Virus record (IMG/VR): IMGVR_UViG_3300028569_002824
Coordinates: 60,474 to 124,473 of that record
Length of the DNA: 64,000 nt
Strand: one strand, 5' to 3'
DNA from: a virus
Shown: one piece after another, positions 26,220-34,429 of the stretch
How positions within the stretch are numbered: position 1 is the first letter of the stretch
Layout of the letters: every line of letters starts with the position of its first letter
Notes under the pieces: model-generated
Databases searched by the model: none
The model's input: the letters and a program-made list of their open reading frames with translations, nothing else
Told to the model about the DNA's origin: nothing
Program-made: the position numbers and the translations under genes

Positions 26220-26267
26220 CGCGCTTATAGCTGTAGCACTTGAATTCGATTTCGCTTAATTAATCCC

Positions 26268-26483
26268 ATGAAAACGCGTTCAAAAACCTTATCCGACAAT
26301 GCAATCCCTCTTGATGCTGAAACAATTAAAGAAAACATCAGAAAAAAAGTCAAAAATTCACTTGCAGATGCTTTAATTGAGCTGCTAAACATTCTTAATG
26401 CGGACTACAATCTACAAAGTAGTAAAAAATCAGAACGAGTGATTAACGTAATACATCAAATACACGCATTTGCATCGCAATAG
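26268..26483 (+). CDS. hypothetical helical protein (71 aa)
   Basis: Lys-rich N-terminus, then amphipathic helices (SLADALIELLNILNADYN). Not recognised. Precedes a GT2 gene by 21 bases. Confidence 0.55.
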   Translation: MKTRSKTLSDNAIPLDAETIKENIRKKVKNSLADALIELLNILNADYNLQSSKKSERVINVIHQIHAFASQ

Positions 26484-26504
26484 ATAAAACAGTCCCACTC
26501 GATA

Positions 26505-27419
26505 ATGAATATTGACTACCCCATAGTATCTATAATTACAGCTGTAAAAAACAGAGAGAGCGTAATTAACCGTTGTGTACAATCTGTAAATGATCAAACA
26601 TATACAAACATTCAACACGTTATAGTAGACGGAAATTCCACAGACAACACAAAATCAATATTATTAAATTCTGATTTACGCCACCAAACGGTGTTTACGT
26701 CAGAAGATGATTTAGGTATATACGACGCTATTAATAAAGGAATTAAATTGTCAGAAGGGAATTTTTTGTTGATACTTGGTTCTGATGATTGGTTAGAGCC
26801 AACAGGAATCCGTATTCTGATGGATAGCATAAAGCACAACGATGCTGATTTTGCAGTGGGATCAGCAATGGTGCGTTCCGCTATAAATCCTCAGCTAAAC
26901 AAACTATGGAAAATCAACAATTTTGATTTTAGATTACTCACTAGTGGAATGCCATTTTCTCATCAGTCATTATTAGCATCAAGAGATTGTTATGAGGTAT
27001 GCGGATTATATAACATGGCCTATAAGATATCAGCTGATTACGAATGGGTAAAATCTTTGTTTTTAAAAAAACTGAAGATTGCGATAGTTGAAGAATGTGT
27101 AGTAAACGTCTCAGCAGACGGTATATCTGCTAATAGTTCTCTTTGGAAACAAGAGCACCAAGAACAAATATATGAACATTACAAAAATCCTCTATTGTTG
27201 CGCTCTATAATGAGTTACATTGAATATATGAACGGCGAACGTCAACTAGAAGAGCAAGAGATCCGTAAAATAATATCAGAATCTACAAACATTGATATTA
27301 CTAAATCGATTGCGTTAATAATGTTAGATCGACTATGTAGAAAAACCCATCACAATCCTCTTAATATCGACCTGAAACAACTTAATTTAAATCAAACGAG
27401 AAATAATCATTCTAAATGA
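26505..27419 (+). CDS. glycosyltransferase family 2
   Basis: 304 aa. VSIITAVKNRESVINRCVQSV, then VDGNSTDNT, the acceptor-loop AINKGIKLSEG and LGSDDWLEP (DDx metal site) make a textbook GT2 N-terminal domain; similar to the WcaA/colanic-acid-type enzymes. Uses a nucleotide sugar to extend a surface glycan. Overlaps the next gene by ATGA. Confidence 0.88.
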   Translation: MNIDYPIVSIITAVKNRESVINRCVQSVNDQTYTNIQHVIVDGNSTDNTKSILLNSDLRHQTVFTSEDDLGIYDAINKGIKLSEGNFLLILGSDDWLEPTGIRILMDSIKHNDADFAVGSAMVRSAINPQLNKLWKINNFDFRLLTSGMPFSHQSLLASRDCYEVCGLYNMAYKISADYEWVKSLFLKKLKIAIVEECVVNVSADGISANSSLWKQEHQEQIYEHYKNPLLLRSIMSYIEYMNGERQLEEQEIRKIISESTNIDITKSIALIMLDRLCRKTHHNPLNIDLKQLNLNQTRNNHSK

Positions 27420-28210
27420 ATTGTCACAAAATAACAGCATCGAATCTCATTGTGTTATGGGGTCAAAAGTGTGGAGCTACTCATTTGAAAGAAATTTTAA
27501 TGCACATTGAGTCAGGGTCATATTATAACAATATAGGCAATGATCACGTAACTCATAGTATATATCAACGATATTATAAAAGCCCCTTAGAAGATAATCT
27601 TGATCAATATACAAATAATGAGGTGTTGTTATTTGGTCGAAATCCCTACTATAGAATATTGTCTTTGTATGTAGACAAATATGTAATGACAAATTCACCA
27701 ACGCCGGATATAGGAGATCGTATACAAACATTTAATGAATTTATTCAAGGACTAGCCAATACGGGGTTTGATAGTCGAGAATCACACCGACGTATATTTT
27801 CCGGCTTCTTTCCTTTAACTAAAAGTCGGTATTTTAATTTTTACAACTCTCATTGTCACATTAAACCAATATTGCTTGATGAAAACATAATACCGGATGC
27901 AAAGCTTACACATAATATAGATGCAATTAAATTATTATACGATTTATCGGGACGCTCAGACAAATACAGCGAGGTTCAACTCTTATTTGAAAAACAATGG
28001 AGCGTGAAACAAAATAAAAAGACCGAAAAATGTGACCTTTATGCCGACCTTGAACATGCACCATTGAACGAGTTAAGAGAGATATTAAAAACACACCGCC
28101 TAAATTGTGAGAGTTTTTTTTCTCCAACACTCAAAGAACAATTTGAGTTATTATATCAAGAAGAGTTTAGTTTATACTCGAAATGGGGAATAAAGTTTGG
28201 TCTGAAATAA
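27416..28210 (+). CDS. divergent sulfotransferase-like protein
   Basis: 264 aa, paralogue of 19006-19767 (shared YKSPL, LFGRNPY, DKYV/SKYV). RNPYYR at 75-80; the P-loop position is LWGQKCGATHLKEIL. Coupled to the GT2 gene, so probably acts on the same chain. Activity uncertain because the canonical Lys of the phosphosulfate loop is shifted. Confidence 0.6.
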   Translation: MNCHKITASNLIVLWGQKCGATHLKEILMHIESGSYYNNIGNDHVTHSIYQRYYKSPLEDNLDQYTNNEVLLFGRNPYYRILSLYVDKYVMTNSPTPDIGDRIQTFNEFIQGLANTGFDSRESHRRIFSGFFPLTKSRYFNFYNSHCHIKPILLDENIIPDAKLTHNIDAIKLLYDLSGRSDKYSEVQLLFEKQWSVKQNKKTEKCDLYADLEHAPLNELREILKTHRLNCESFFSPTLKEQFELLYQEEFSLYSKWGIKFGLK

Positions 28211-28271
28211 CATACTGCCAATCCACCAAAATAAAGTTGTCTTTAAAGAGGGTTTAATATATTCTTTACTT

Positions 28272-28802
28272 ATGAATATTTTTGTGACTAATATTAATCC
28301 TGTTATTGCAGCTCGTGAGCTATGTGACCAACATTGTCGTTCTAAAATGCAAATTGAATCTGCAATACTTCTCCAACATTGCTTTAACGATCAAATACTT
28401 TTAGCTGCTCCACCTACAAAAAAAGGACAACCTCGCAAGGCAGGCAAAGGGTATTTTAACCATCCTTGTGCTGTTTGGGTAAGAGAATCCAAACAAAACT
28501 TCGAATGGTTGGTTGAACACACTTTAGAAATGTTTAACGAACGAGATCGCCGATGGCCTCAATCTGCACCGCACTTTACAAAAACATTTATTGAATGGTG
28601 TAAAGATAATATAACCCGTACTGTTTATTGTAAGCAAGCAAAATTGACTCCGTTTGCTGTAGCTATCAACAAAGACTCAGTTTGTAGAACTCAAGTAGCA
28701 GGATTTTCTAATACTCCTATTACAGAACAATACCAGCGGTACATTAAGTTTGATAAGCCGTTTGCAACGTGGACCAACACCCCAAAGCCGCATTGGTATT
28801 AA
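28272..28802 (+). CDS. conserved phage protein (176 aa)
   Basis: Pattern NPVIAARELCDQH...K..IESAILLQ near the N-terminus, then HPCAVWVRESKQNFEWL and a C-terminal YCKQAKLTPFA region. This order occurs in a widespread but uncharacterised family of tailed-phage proteins (sometimes annotated as pyrimidine-dimer glycosylase-like, which I cannot confirm). Convergent with the HAD gene; stops overlap by four bases. Confidence 0.7.
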   Translation: MNIFVTNINPVIAARELCDQHCRSKMQIESAILLQHCFNDQILLAAPPTKKGQPRKAGKGYFNHPCAVWVRESKQNFEWLVEHTLEMFNERDRRWPQSAPHFTKTFIEWCKDNITRTVYCKQAKLTPFAVAINKDSVCRTQVAGFSNTPITEQYQRYIKFDKPFATWTNTPKPHWY

Positions 28803-29362
28803 TTATTGATGACGAAGGCTTCTGTAAGTTGTGCTTTTAAAAATAACGAAAGTGTCTTAGCATCGCTAAAACTATCTGTGCGCATTTCTACAGCAACTCC
28901 ACCAGCATCTCGCCAATGTTTTATATAAGGAGGAAAGTCATCAACTAATATGTTTGGTGAACCATCATCATCAATCGCGTAAACTGCTTTGTTTTGAGGA
29001 AATAATATTTCTACTGGTTGGGGACTCAAATGCTTTTTGATCCACGAAAGCTTTCCTTTTTTTGATTCGTCTCTGTCTATTGAAGCAGGACATGAGCATA
29101 TTTTATATTCTCCAGCAACAGAAACTGCAGCATTAATAACTGCTATGGTTTTGTCTTCAAATGTAGGAAGATTTGTAAAAAATTGTTGTACTCCTCCATG
29201 CTTTTTAAAAAACTTTGTTGCATCGCTCTTCGTTGTCCAAATTTTTTTAGCCTCGGTTTTCTCTTTTAGCGTTAGAACTTTATATGGCTTTTGATGAATT
29301 TCTTGAGCAACAAATCCAAATAAATCTGCAAGCACTCCATCCATATCTAAAAATATCTTCAT
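28799..29362 (-). CDS. HAD-superfamily 5'(3')-deoxyribonucleotidase-like protein
   Basis: 187 aa. FLDMDGVLADLF (4-15) is HAD motif I with both Asp residues; CSCPASIDRDESKKGKLSW follows the motif II/III region and DDDGSPNILVDDFP is motif IV. Matches the NT5C type that dephosphorylates deoxynucleoside monophosphates, common in T4-like phages for nucleotide balance. Works in the cytoplasm with Mg. Confidence 0.8.
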   Translation of the reverse strand: MKIFLDMDGVLADLFGFVAQEIHQKPYKVLTLKEKTEAKKIWTTKSDATKFFKKHGGVQQFFTNLPTFEDKTIAVINAAVSVAGEYKICSCPASIDRDESKKGKLSWIKKHLSPQPVEILFPQNKAVYAIDDDGSPNILVDDFPPYIKHWRDAGGVAVEMRTDSFSDAKTLSLFLKAQLTEAFVINN

Positions 29363-29392
29363 TCAAATTAAGAAGGTATCTTTGGATATTTT

Positions 29393-29677
29393 TTACTTTG
29401 CATCAAATTCGGATTGCTTTTTTTTCCTAGCAAGTTGAGCGGCCTCTCTAGCTAATACTTCTACTTGTGGGTTTTTATTAACATCCTGTGGGAATTTCAG
29501 TCCAGCAGCTTCATACACAGCTTTTTTCGCTACTCGCCCCGCAATCCGTATTGCTTCTTCCTGGTTGATTGTATTTGTGAGGTCGGTTGGAGAGTTTACT
29601 GTCAACTCTACATCTTTTTGGTTCTGTTGTGGCTTACTTTTACTCGCAAAAAGTTGTGCTGTGGTTTGTGGTTTCAT
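29393..29677 (-). CDS. hypothetical protein (94 aa)
   Basis: Start at ATG 29675-29677 (MKPQTTAQLFASKSKP). Ala/Lys-rich helices at the C-terminus (AIRIAGRVAKKAVYEAAG), no recognised domain. Could bind nucleic acid or sit in the head; this is a guess from composition. Confidence 0.55.
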   Translation of the reverse strand: MKPQTTAQLFASKSKPQQNQKDVELTVNSPTDLTNTINQEEAIRIAGRVAKKAVYEAAGLKFPQDVNKNPQVEVLAREAAQLARKKKQSEFDAK

Positions 29678-29685
29678 GAGTATAT

Positions 29686-29841
29686 TTATAAAGAATTGCA
29701 ATTGTTTTCAATATCTTTTAATTCGTCCGCGATTTCATTTTCAGTTTTCAATCTGTAGTTGCCGTTTTCCAATTTAATTACAACTCCCTCGGATAGTAAG
29801 TAATCCAAGTGAAGTTGGACTTGTTGTTCTGTATTGTTCAC
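29686..29841 (-). CDS. small winged-helix-like protein (51 aa)
   Basis: GTG start. EQQVQLHLDYLLSEGVVIKLENGNYRL has the helix-turn then beta-hairpin wing of a tiny winged-helix regulator. Complete frame, nine bases from the next start. Function unknown; a transcription or replication accessory is possible. Confidence 0.5.
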   Translation of the reverse strand: MNNTEQQVQLHLDYLLSEGVVIKLENGNYRLKTENEIADELKDIENNCNSL

Positions 29842-29933
29842 ATATTATATTATATTGGGTTTTATTTGTATGTCAAACGAAACACCAAAATTATATAAAC
29901 TAAAACCGTCTAAAGTCCGACTTATCTTCGTGG

Positions 29934-29990
29934 CTAAAATACTTTAATAATCAATGCATAAGCTTCTTCTAGTGATTTTTGGTCACTCAT
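29934..29990 (-). CDS. 18-aa minigene or remnant carrying the N-terminal targeting motif
   Basis: MSDQKSLEEAYALIIKVF then TAG. Matches the N-termini of the tagged proteins at 51513, 58541 and 63020 (DQxLLEEAY). Either a decayed copy that lost its body, or a free tag peptide. A 25-aa plus-strand frame at 29870-29947 overlaps it and is not supported. Confidence 0.4.
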   Translation of the reverse strand: MSDQKSLEEAYALIIKVF

Positions 29991-29995
29991 ATATC

Positions 29996-30214
29996 TTAAT
30001 ATTTATTATAATAGTCTAAATTTTCACGCAAATTATCAAGAGCCATGTCCTTAGCTACTGCGTTGTTTTTAATGTACTTCATCTCTATCTCGATGCCCTT
30101 GATTAATTCTCGATTAAAATCTTCTTTGCTCATTTTGCGTCTATTAGACGGTCCTTTTGCAAACAAACAAAGAAAAAATTTGTTATAAATTTTCTTTACG
30201 AATAATTTAAACAT
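29996..30214 (-). CDS. hypothetical basic protein (72 aa)
   Basis: N-terminal basic-hydrophobic stretch (FKLFVKKIYNKFFLCLF) then charged helix. Not recognised; may be membrane-associated. Confidence 0.5.
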   Translation of the reverse strand: MFKLFVKKIYNKFFLCLFAKGPSNRRKMSKEDFNRELIKGIEIEMKYIKNNAVAKDMALDNLRENLDYYNKY

Positions 30215-30218
30215 ACTT

Positions 30219-30407
30219 TTATTTAAATCTGTTTATTAAGCTTCTGTTTTGCTCTAGCATTTTTCCTAAAGTTAAACAACAAAAATCAATAAATTCTTGT
30301 GGTGCTATTTCGTTGCGTTTAAATTTGTCCAGAACAATAAAATACTCCCGAGCCATATTAATGTTGATCGGAATAACCACTTCATCGTTTTTGTGTTCAA
30401 ATTTCAC
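30219..30407 (-). CDS. hypothetical protein (62 aa)
   Basis: Helical, not recognised; four bases from the next gene. The 68-base gap 30408-30475 shows no gene. Confidence 0.5.
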   Translation of the reverse strand: MKFEHKNDEVVIPININMAREYFIVLDKFKRNEIAPQEFIDFCCLTLGKMLEQNRSLINRFK

Positions 30408-30475
30408 ATAAATTACTTATCTAATTAGACCTATAAAATACGAGAACCCGCATAAGCACGGGGCATTTTAGTGTA

Positions 30476-30829
30476 TTAATAATCCTCAAACCGTTTCGGA
30501 ACCGAGTCTGCTGGAGAGGGATAGTCAGCATCGTTTTTTCTGCTATTATTACTAATATTGGCAGCTATCCTTGATATTTCATACGCAACGTTGGCTGCTA
30601 CTTTTTGTCCGCCTGTCATTGCTGGGTGTAAATCTACTATTTCTGATATGTTTTGATTGAGTTCTTGTAACTGTGATAAAGATTTGACTCGACAGTCTTC
30701 TGCTCCTATCATATCCGCAGCGGTTCTGTACTCCATTAAAAGCACATCTACTATCTTATGCAAGTCATCAACTTTTGATTTAGTGTGAGCGATTAATTCG
30801 TGTATTGTGTTGAATTTAGTTGATATCAT
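30476..30829 (-). CDS. hypothetical helical protein (117 aa)
   Basis: Largely alpha-helical (HTKSKVDDLHKIVDVLLMEY), disordered C-terminus with Pro and Asp. Not recognised. Confidence 0.55.
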   Translation of the reverse strand: MISTKFNTIHELIAHTKSKVDDLHKIVDVLLMEYRTAADMIGAEDCRVKSLSQLQELNQNISEIVDLHPAMTGGQKVAANVAYEISRIAANISNNSRKNDADYPSPADSVPKRFEDY

Positions 30830-30850
30830 AACGCATTTTATGTATTTAGG

Positions 30851-31045
30851 TTATCGGCTTGGTGGCCTATAGTCTCCGGAATTTGTATAAGACGAATCTG
30901 TTCCCAAATCAGCACACCATTCACCAGCGCATGAAAAATCACTACCAGCACCGGTTAGCGTTCCTCCAATAGTTCCACACCCCGTCAAATAAGTAGTTAT
31001 AAATACTACAAAAGTCACCAGCAATATTAGTAATAAGTGTTTCAT
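30851..31045 (-). CDS. small lipoprotein (64 aa)
   Basis: Signal peptide of about 21 residues ending YLTGC, a canonical lipobox (Cys22). The mature part is Gly/Ser-rich with C..GEWC, which could form a disulfide. Likely outer-membrane or periplasm-anchored; in phage such peptides act in exclusion or lysis, but nothing specific is seen. Confidence 0.65.
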   Translation of the reverse strand: MKHLLLILLVTFVVFITTYLTGCGTIGGTLTGAGSDFSCAGEWCADLGTDSSYTNSGDYRPPSR

Positions 31046-31118
31046 GTGAACTCTACTCTCAACTAAACTTAATTTAAGTCAACCAAACTTAACCATCACC
31101 TCAATTTTTCCTCAAATA

Positions 31119-31670
31119 TTAAGTGTACTTTTCACACTCTTTAAACGTTTTTGCTGCAGAGTCTTTTATAGAAACCGTTGGACAAATTCCCCCAATTAAA
31201 GGCCACTGAACATTAATGGTTTCATCGTTCCAAAGAAGAGACTGATCTAATTCTGGTCTGTAAGGAGCAGACACTTTATAGTGAAAATCAGCAAAATCGC
31301 TTAGCACAAGAAACCCATGAGCACAGCCAGGAGGAACCCAAATGCGGTCATGATCCTCAGCATTCAACCAAAATCCTGCCCACATAGCATATGTATCCGA
31401 ACTCTGTCTTAGATCGACAATTACATCAAAGACGGTTCCAGATGTTACCCAAACAAGTTTGCCTTGGGCTGCATCTCCTGATTGGTAGTGCAATCCTCTA
31501 AGTACATGCTTTGGAGAGCGACTGTGATTGTCTTGCACAAAATCGACATCCAGACCAATATCACGAAACGTTTGGCGGTTCCAGGTCTCTAAAAAAAATC
31601 CTCTACCATCATTAAATGTTTTCGGTTTTAATAAAAACGCATCTTGAATTTTTGTGCTGTATATTTTCAC
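31119..31670 (-). CDS. rmlC: dTDP-4-dehydrorhamnose 3,5-epimerase
   Basis: 183 aa from the GTG at 31668-31670; a TTG at 31682 is less likely since the family begins near MKI..TKI. RGFFLETW, QDNHSRSPKHVLRGLHYQ (active His), VFDVIVDLR, WVPPGCAHGFLVLSD and the Tyr-containing YKVSAPYRPELDQSLLWND blocks are the complete RmlC signature. Converts dTDP-4-keto-6-deoxyglucose to the L-rhamnose precursor. No rmlA, B or D is nearby, so the host must supply those steps, or the enzyme epimerises another deoxysugar. Confidence 0.92.
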   Translation of the reverse strand: MKIYSTKIQDAFLLKPKTFNDGRGFFLETWNRQTFRDIGLDVDFVQDNHSRSPKHVLRGLHYQSGDAAQGKLVWVTSGTVFDVIVDLRQSSDTYAMWAGFWLNAEDHDRIWVPPGCAHGFLVLSDFADFHYKVSAPYRPELDQSLLWNDETINVQWPLIGGICPTVSIKDSAAKTFKECEKYT

Positions 31671-31746
31671 GGTTGAAGTCAAAGATATTTGTTAAAATTA
31701 ACAACGTCAGCGAAAGCAGGACAATCAAATATCCAGCAAACTTCAT
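31612..31746 (-). CDS. possible small membrane protein (44 aa)
   Basis: MKFAGYLIVLLSLTLLILTN is a strong membrane helix, then FDFNRENIQHKNSR. Its ATG overlaps the stop of the gene upstream by ATGA (31743-31746), the typical junction here, though it overlaps rmlC by about 59 bases. Plausible but unproven. Confidence 0.4.
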   Translation of the reverse strand: MKFAGYLIVLLSLTLLILTNIFDFNRENIQHKNSRCVFIKTENI

Positions 31747-32075
31747 GTTGTTATATTAGTTAACTCGCTGAATGCACCTTCTGAATCCTCAAAAATAAAC
31801 TCTTGCTCTTTTTCAGTCAATTCTTTTAAGTCGGAGATCAACTCTAGTGCATATTCGGAAGCGCCCGTCAAATGAACGAGTGTTTCAATTAGTTGTTTTG
31901 TTTTCTCACTTGCAGCAACATGAACAGACTTGACCGCAGAATCAAGTTCTTCTCCTGCCTCAGTTTTCTTATAAATTTTATTTAATTCGTAATTAACTTG
32001 TTTAGTTAGTTCACTATATTCTGTTAGGACATTAATCATTGTTGTGTTGTGTGTTATGTGCGGTGTTGTTGTCAT
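31743..32075 (-). CDS. hypothetical helical protein (110 aa)
   Basis: Acidic, helical (LELISDLKELTEKEQEF); an internal ATG after a His/Thr-rich lead (TTTPHITHNTT) may be the real start. Not recognised. Confidence 0.55.
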   Translation of the reverse strand: MTTTPHITHNTTMINVLTEYSELTKQVNYELNKIYKKTEAGEELDSAVKSVHVAASEKTKQLIETLVHLTGASEYALELISDLKELTEKEQEFIFEDSEGAFSELTNITT

Positions 32076-32149
32076 TGTGTATACATATTAAAGATATTGG
32101 TTGGACAGATCAACGTTAAAAACAGAGTAAACAGATAAATAATCAATAT

Positions 32150-32446
32150 ATGAAAAAAGAAAAAGCTACTACTAAAGCAACAACCGCGAAGAGAGGTCGT
32201 CCTCCTCTAAAGAATAATGCAACCTCTTCTAATAAGAAGACTGCAATACTTTCCGAAAAAAAACCCAAAGTTGCAAAAAAAAGTAAAGTAGACACAAACA
32301 AAAACGAAGAATGTATTGACCTAACAAGAGGACATTCTATTAATCCCGAGTGTAATAGAGGCACGTGCAAAAAAAATCACGGAATATTATCTGCTCTAAA
32401 AACAGTATCCGCTAGGCTGATTGAAAAGATTAAGAAAGCTCTCTAA
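32150..32446 (+). CDS. basic AT-hook protein (98 aa)
   Basis: Residues 1-53 are Lys/Ala/Thr-rich like a histone H1 tail, with KRGRPPLK (14-21), an AT-hook core (RGRP) that binds the minor groove of AT-rich DNA. Then ECIDLTRGHSINPEC...C...H, a possible zinc site, and a basic helix at the end. Fits a DNA-condensing or transcription-affecting protein acting on AT-rich DNA. Stands alone on the plus strand. Confidence 0.65.
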   Translation: MKKEKATTKATTAKRGRPPLKNNATSSNKKTAILSEKKPKVAKKSKVDTNKNEECIDLTRGHSINPECNRGTCKKNHGILSALKTVSARLIEKIKKAL

Positions 32447-32459
32447 GTTTTCTTAATCT
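32427..32459 (+). terminator. AT-rich hairpin at the end of the AT-hook gene
   Basis: Perfect 11-bp inverted repeat AGATTAAGAAA / TTTCTTAATCT with an 11-base loop, containing the stop codon. No U-tract follows, so termination is uncertain; it may also serve the opposite strand. Confidence 0.35.
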
Positions 32460-32475
32460 ATTCTTCGGCTTTATT

Positions 32476-32550
32476 TTGAACTCGGAAATTAAACAAGCAG
32501 TAATACTAATAATAGTATCAATATTGCTTTTTTTACTAGGAGTACGCTAG
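32476..32550 (+). CDS. possible membrane micropeptide (24 aa)
   Basis: TTG start; ILIIVSILLFLLGVR is a membrane-helix-like run. It fills the gap between two convergent genes. Only the hydrophobicity supports it. Confidence 0.2.
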   Translation: MNSEIKQAVILIIVSILLFLLGVR

Positions 32551-33509
32551 TAAACAATTCTTGAGGATATGATTTGGGTAGTAATATCTTCGTGAATATA
32601 ATCTTGTGCAGATTGTACTCTGCGATTAACTTCATCCTGTGCTGATTTGAATGACTGATTACTGTTATCAGCTTTAGTAATGTTCGCTGTTGTATGATAC
32701 CACTCGAGCCAACCTTTTGGGTCTTCACTGTTATTAGCTTTAGTAATGGTTGATGTTGTATGTGGACGTATATTACTACGAACAACTTGTATAACTTCTT
32801 TCTCTACATCACTAATGGAAGATAGCTGATTCTTAATTTTTAAAAATTCAGACTTTAACGCTTCTTGATTTATTTGAGGAGATTTAACAGTAGTAGTTTT
32901 TGAATATACTGTTTGGGGTTTGCTTTTATTGGGCTGCGGCGCAGCAGCAACGCGACTAGCAGCTTTGTTATTTAGTGTTGTTTCTACGGAGTTTAATTTT
33001 TGTTTAGCAATGGGCTTTTTAATATCAGGAACGAACGAAGATCGTATAGCGTTCGGATTGGGACAAAACCCTGCCTTAAAATTGCTGTCGTCTGCTGACG
33101 CAATTGGTTGTTTTAATGCAGGGGAGGAAGCTGTTAAAGAGTGTATGATGTTAACTGCTTTTTGAACTAAAGCATCAAGAGCCAGCTGTGCAATTGTATT
33201 TACAGCCTTTTTAATTGGAGATTCTTCTGAATACTTCTCTTCAATCTTTGTTGGTTTAAACGGGGAAAGGGCAACTACAACAGGCTTGCCTCTCTGTGGA
33301 AACATACTTGACGTATCCTTATTAATCATTCGTTGAAGCTCAGCTTCCTCTTGTTTTTTTACTATTAGCGCTTGTTTACGCTTCTCTGCTCTATAGGAAG
33401 AATACTTAGATATTGCGCAATATCCACCCACGTGTAGTAGAATTACTACAACGAGTGCTTGTTTAAATGAAATTGCTTTTCTAAATCTTTGGTGAAACAT
33501 AACACTCAT
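32547..33509 (-). CDS. membrane-anchored periplasmic-type protein (320 aa)
   Basis: One N-terminal helix (about 18-33, ALVVVILLHVGGYCAI) preceded by basic residues, then a long Ala/Ser/Lys/Pro-rich, largely disordered region and heptad-like C-terminus (EALKSEFLKIKNQLSSISDVEKEV). Resembles the layout of TonB/TolA-like or inner-membrane-anchored envelope proteins, without their C-terminal domain. A conserved-looking His lies in the helix. Clustered with two similarly anchored genes. Confidence 0.55.
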   Translation of the reverse strand: MSVMFHQRFRKAISFKQALVVVILLHVGGYCAISKYSSYRAEKRKQALIVKKQEEAELQRMINKDTSSMFPQRGKPVVVALSPFKPTKIEEKYSEESPIKKAVNTIAQLALDALVQKAVNIIHSLTASSPALKQPIASADDSNFKAGFCPNPNAIRSSFVPDIKKPIAKQKLNSVETTLNNKAASRVAAAPQPNKSKPQTVYSKTTTVKSPQINQEALKSEFLKIKNQLSSISDVEKEVIQVVRSNIRPHTTSTITKANNSEDPKGWLEWYHTTANITKADNSNQSFKSAQDEVNRRVQSAQDYIHEDITTQIISSRIVY

Positions 33510-33512
33510 TCT

Positions 33513-34124
33513 TTACATGAACTTAAGAACTTGTCCTACTTTAAGTTGTTTTGGGTCTTTTATTCCATTAATTTTCATTAGACGGGCAGAAACTAGATGA
33601 TACTTTTTTGCAATACCGTAAACTGTATCTCCGCTCTTAACTACATAATTTTTTACTAGTTTGTTTTGAACTTGCTTTGGAGGATGAGTTTCTACCTTTG
33701 GAACTGAAGGAGCTACTTGAACTTGCTTTGGAGGATGAGTTTCTACCTTTGGAACTGAAGGAGCTACTTGAACTTGCTTTGGAAAAAGATTTGATGGTGC
33801 TGCTATTTTAGTATGTGAACTGAGCGCTGCTGTCTGAGGTAAGGAGGGTTCTGCAGGCTTAGTATCCATTGGAACATCGCCTCGGTTTTTACTGTTTGTT
33901 TGAACCACTTCTTGCTTATTTTTATCTTCAGCGGACTTTTGAGCTGCATTAGAAGAAGAAAACCCAAGCACGCAGGCCGCACATACAACATGTGCAGCAA
34001 TGATTGCTCCTGTAATAACAAGAGTACGAGGTTCTTTGATTTTTGGTTCAGTTCTTTGTTTCTTCATATCAAACATATGTTCTTCTTCAGGAGTTACGTC
34101 AATGTGGTAGTGTTTATCATTCAT
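33513..34124 (-). CDS. membrane-anchored LysM-domain protein
   Basis: 203 aa. One membrane helix (about 34-52, TLVITGAIIAAHVVCAACVL), a Pro/Gln-rich linker with two exact copies of a 17-residue unit (PPKQVQVAPSVPKVETH), and a C-terminal LysM domain (YVVKSGDTVYGIAKKYHL...INGIKDPKQLKVGQVL). LysM binds peptidoglycan N-acetylglucosamine. Likely spans from the inner membrane to the wall; a lysis, superinfection or envelope role is plausible. Confidence 0.85.
   Translation of the reverse strand: MNDKHYHIDVTPEEEHMFDMKKQRTEPKIKEPRTLVITGAIIAAHVVCAACVLGFSSSNAAQKSAEDKNKQEVVQTNSKNRGDVPMDTKPAEPSLPQTAALSSHTKIAAPSNLFPKQVQVAPSVPKVETHPPKQVQVAPSVPKVETHPPKQVQNKLVKNYVVKSGDTVYGIAKKYHLVSARLMKINGIKDPKQLKVGQVLKFM
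33666..33767 (-). repeat. 51-bp tandem repeat, two copies
   Basis: Units 33666-33716 and 33717-33767 look identical, and a third partial copy begins at 33768. Encodes the Pro/Gln linker of the LysM protein; identical copies suggest recent slippage. Confidence 0.85.
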
Positions 34125-34411
34125 AAATTAGAATTAACGTTGGTTTTGGAGGACACATCAACTGTTAATTTGGATTTTTGTTTAGATGTCAAAATACGTC
34201 GCTCGGGGAAATTGCATTCCAGTGCGTCAGAATAAGGTCCGATTTTCCAAAATTTTTGTGAGGGAGTACACGGAAAGCACTTAGAAATCAAAAAATCTTT
34301 ATTGCTACACACAAATAAAAATCCCCAAAAAGAAGCTACTAACAATACATGTAGAATTACCGAAACACACGAGGTTATAAGCGAAGGGAGTGGTTGTTCT
34401 TTTCTAATCAT
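34121..34411 (-). CDS. membrane-anchored protein (96 aa)
   Basis: One membrane helix (about 11-31, TSCVSVILHVLLVASFWGFLF) and a small extracytoplasmic part with three Cys. Overlaps the LysM gene by ATGA. Same anchor style, including a helix His, as its two downstream neighbours. Confidence 0.55.
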   Translation of the reverse strand: MIRKEQPLPSLITSCVSVILHVLLVASFWGFLFVCSNKDFLISKCFPCTPSQKFWKIGPYSDALECNFPERRILTSKQKSKLTVDVSSKTNVNSNL

Positions 34412-34429
34412 ATGTTTGGGCGAATCGTT

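Noticed and set aside
29870-29947. Plus-strand 25-aa frame
   Set aside because: Overlaps the tag minigene on the other strand, no promoter and no recognisable sequence.
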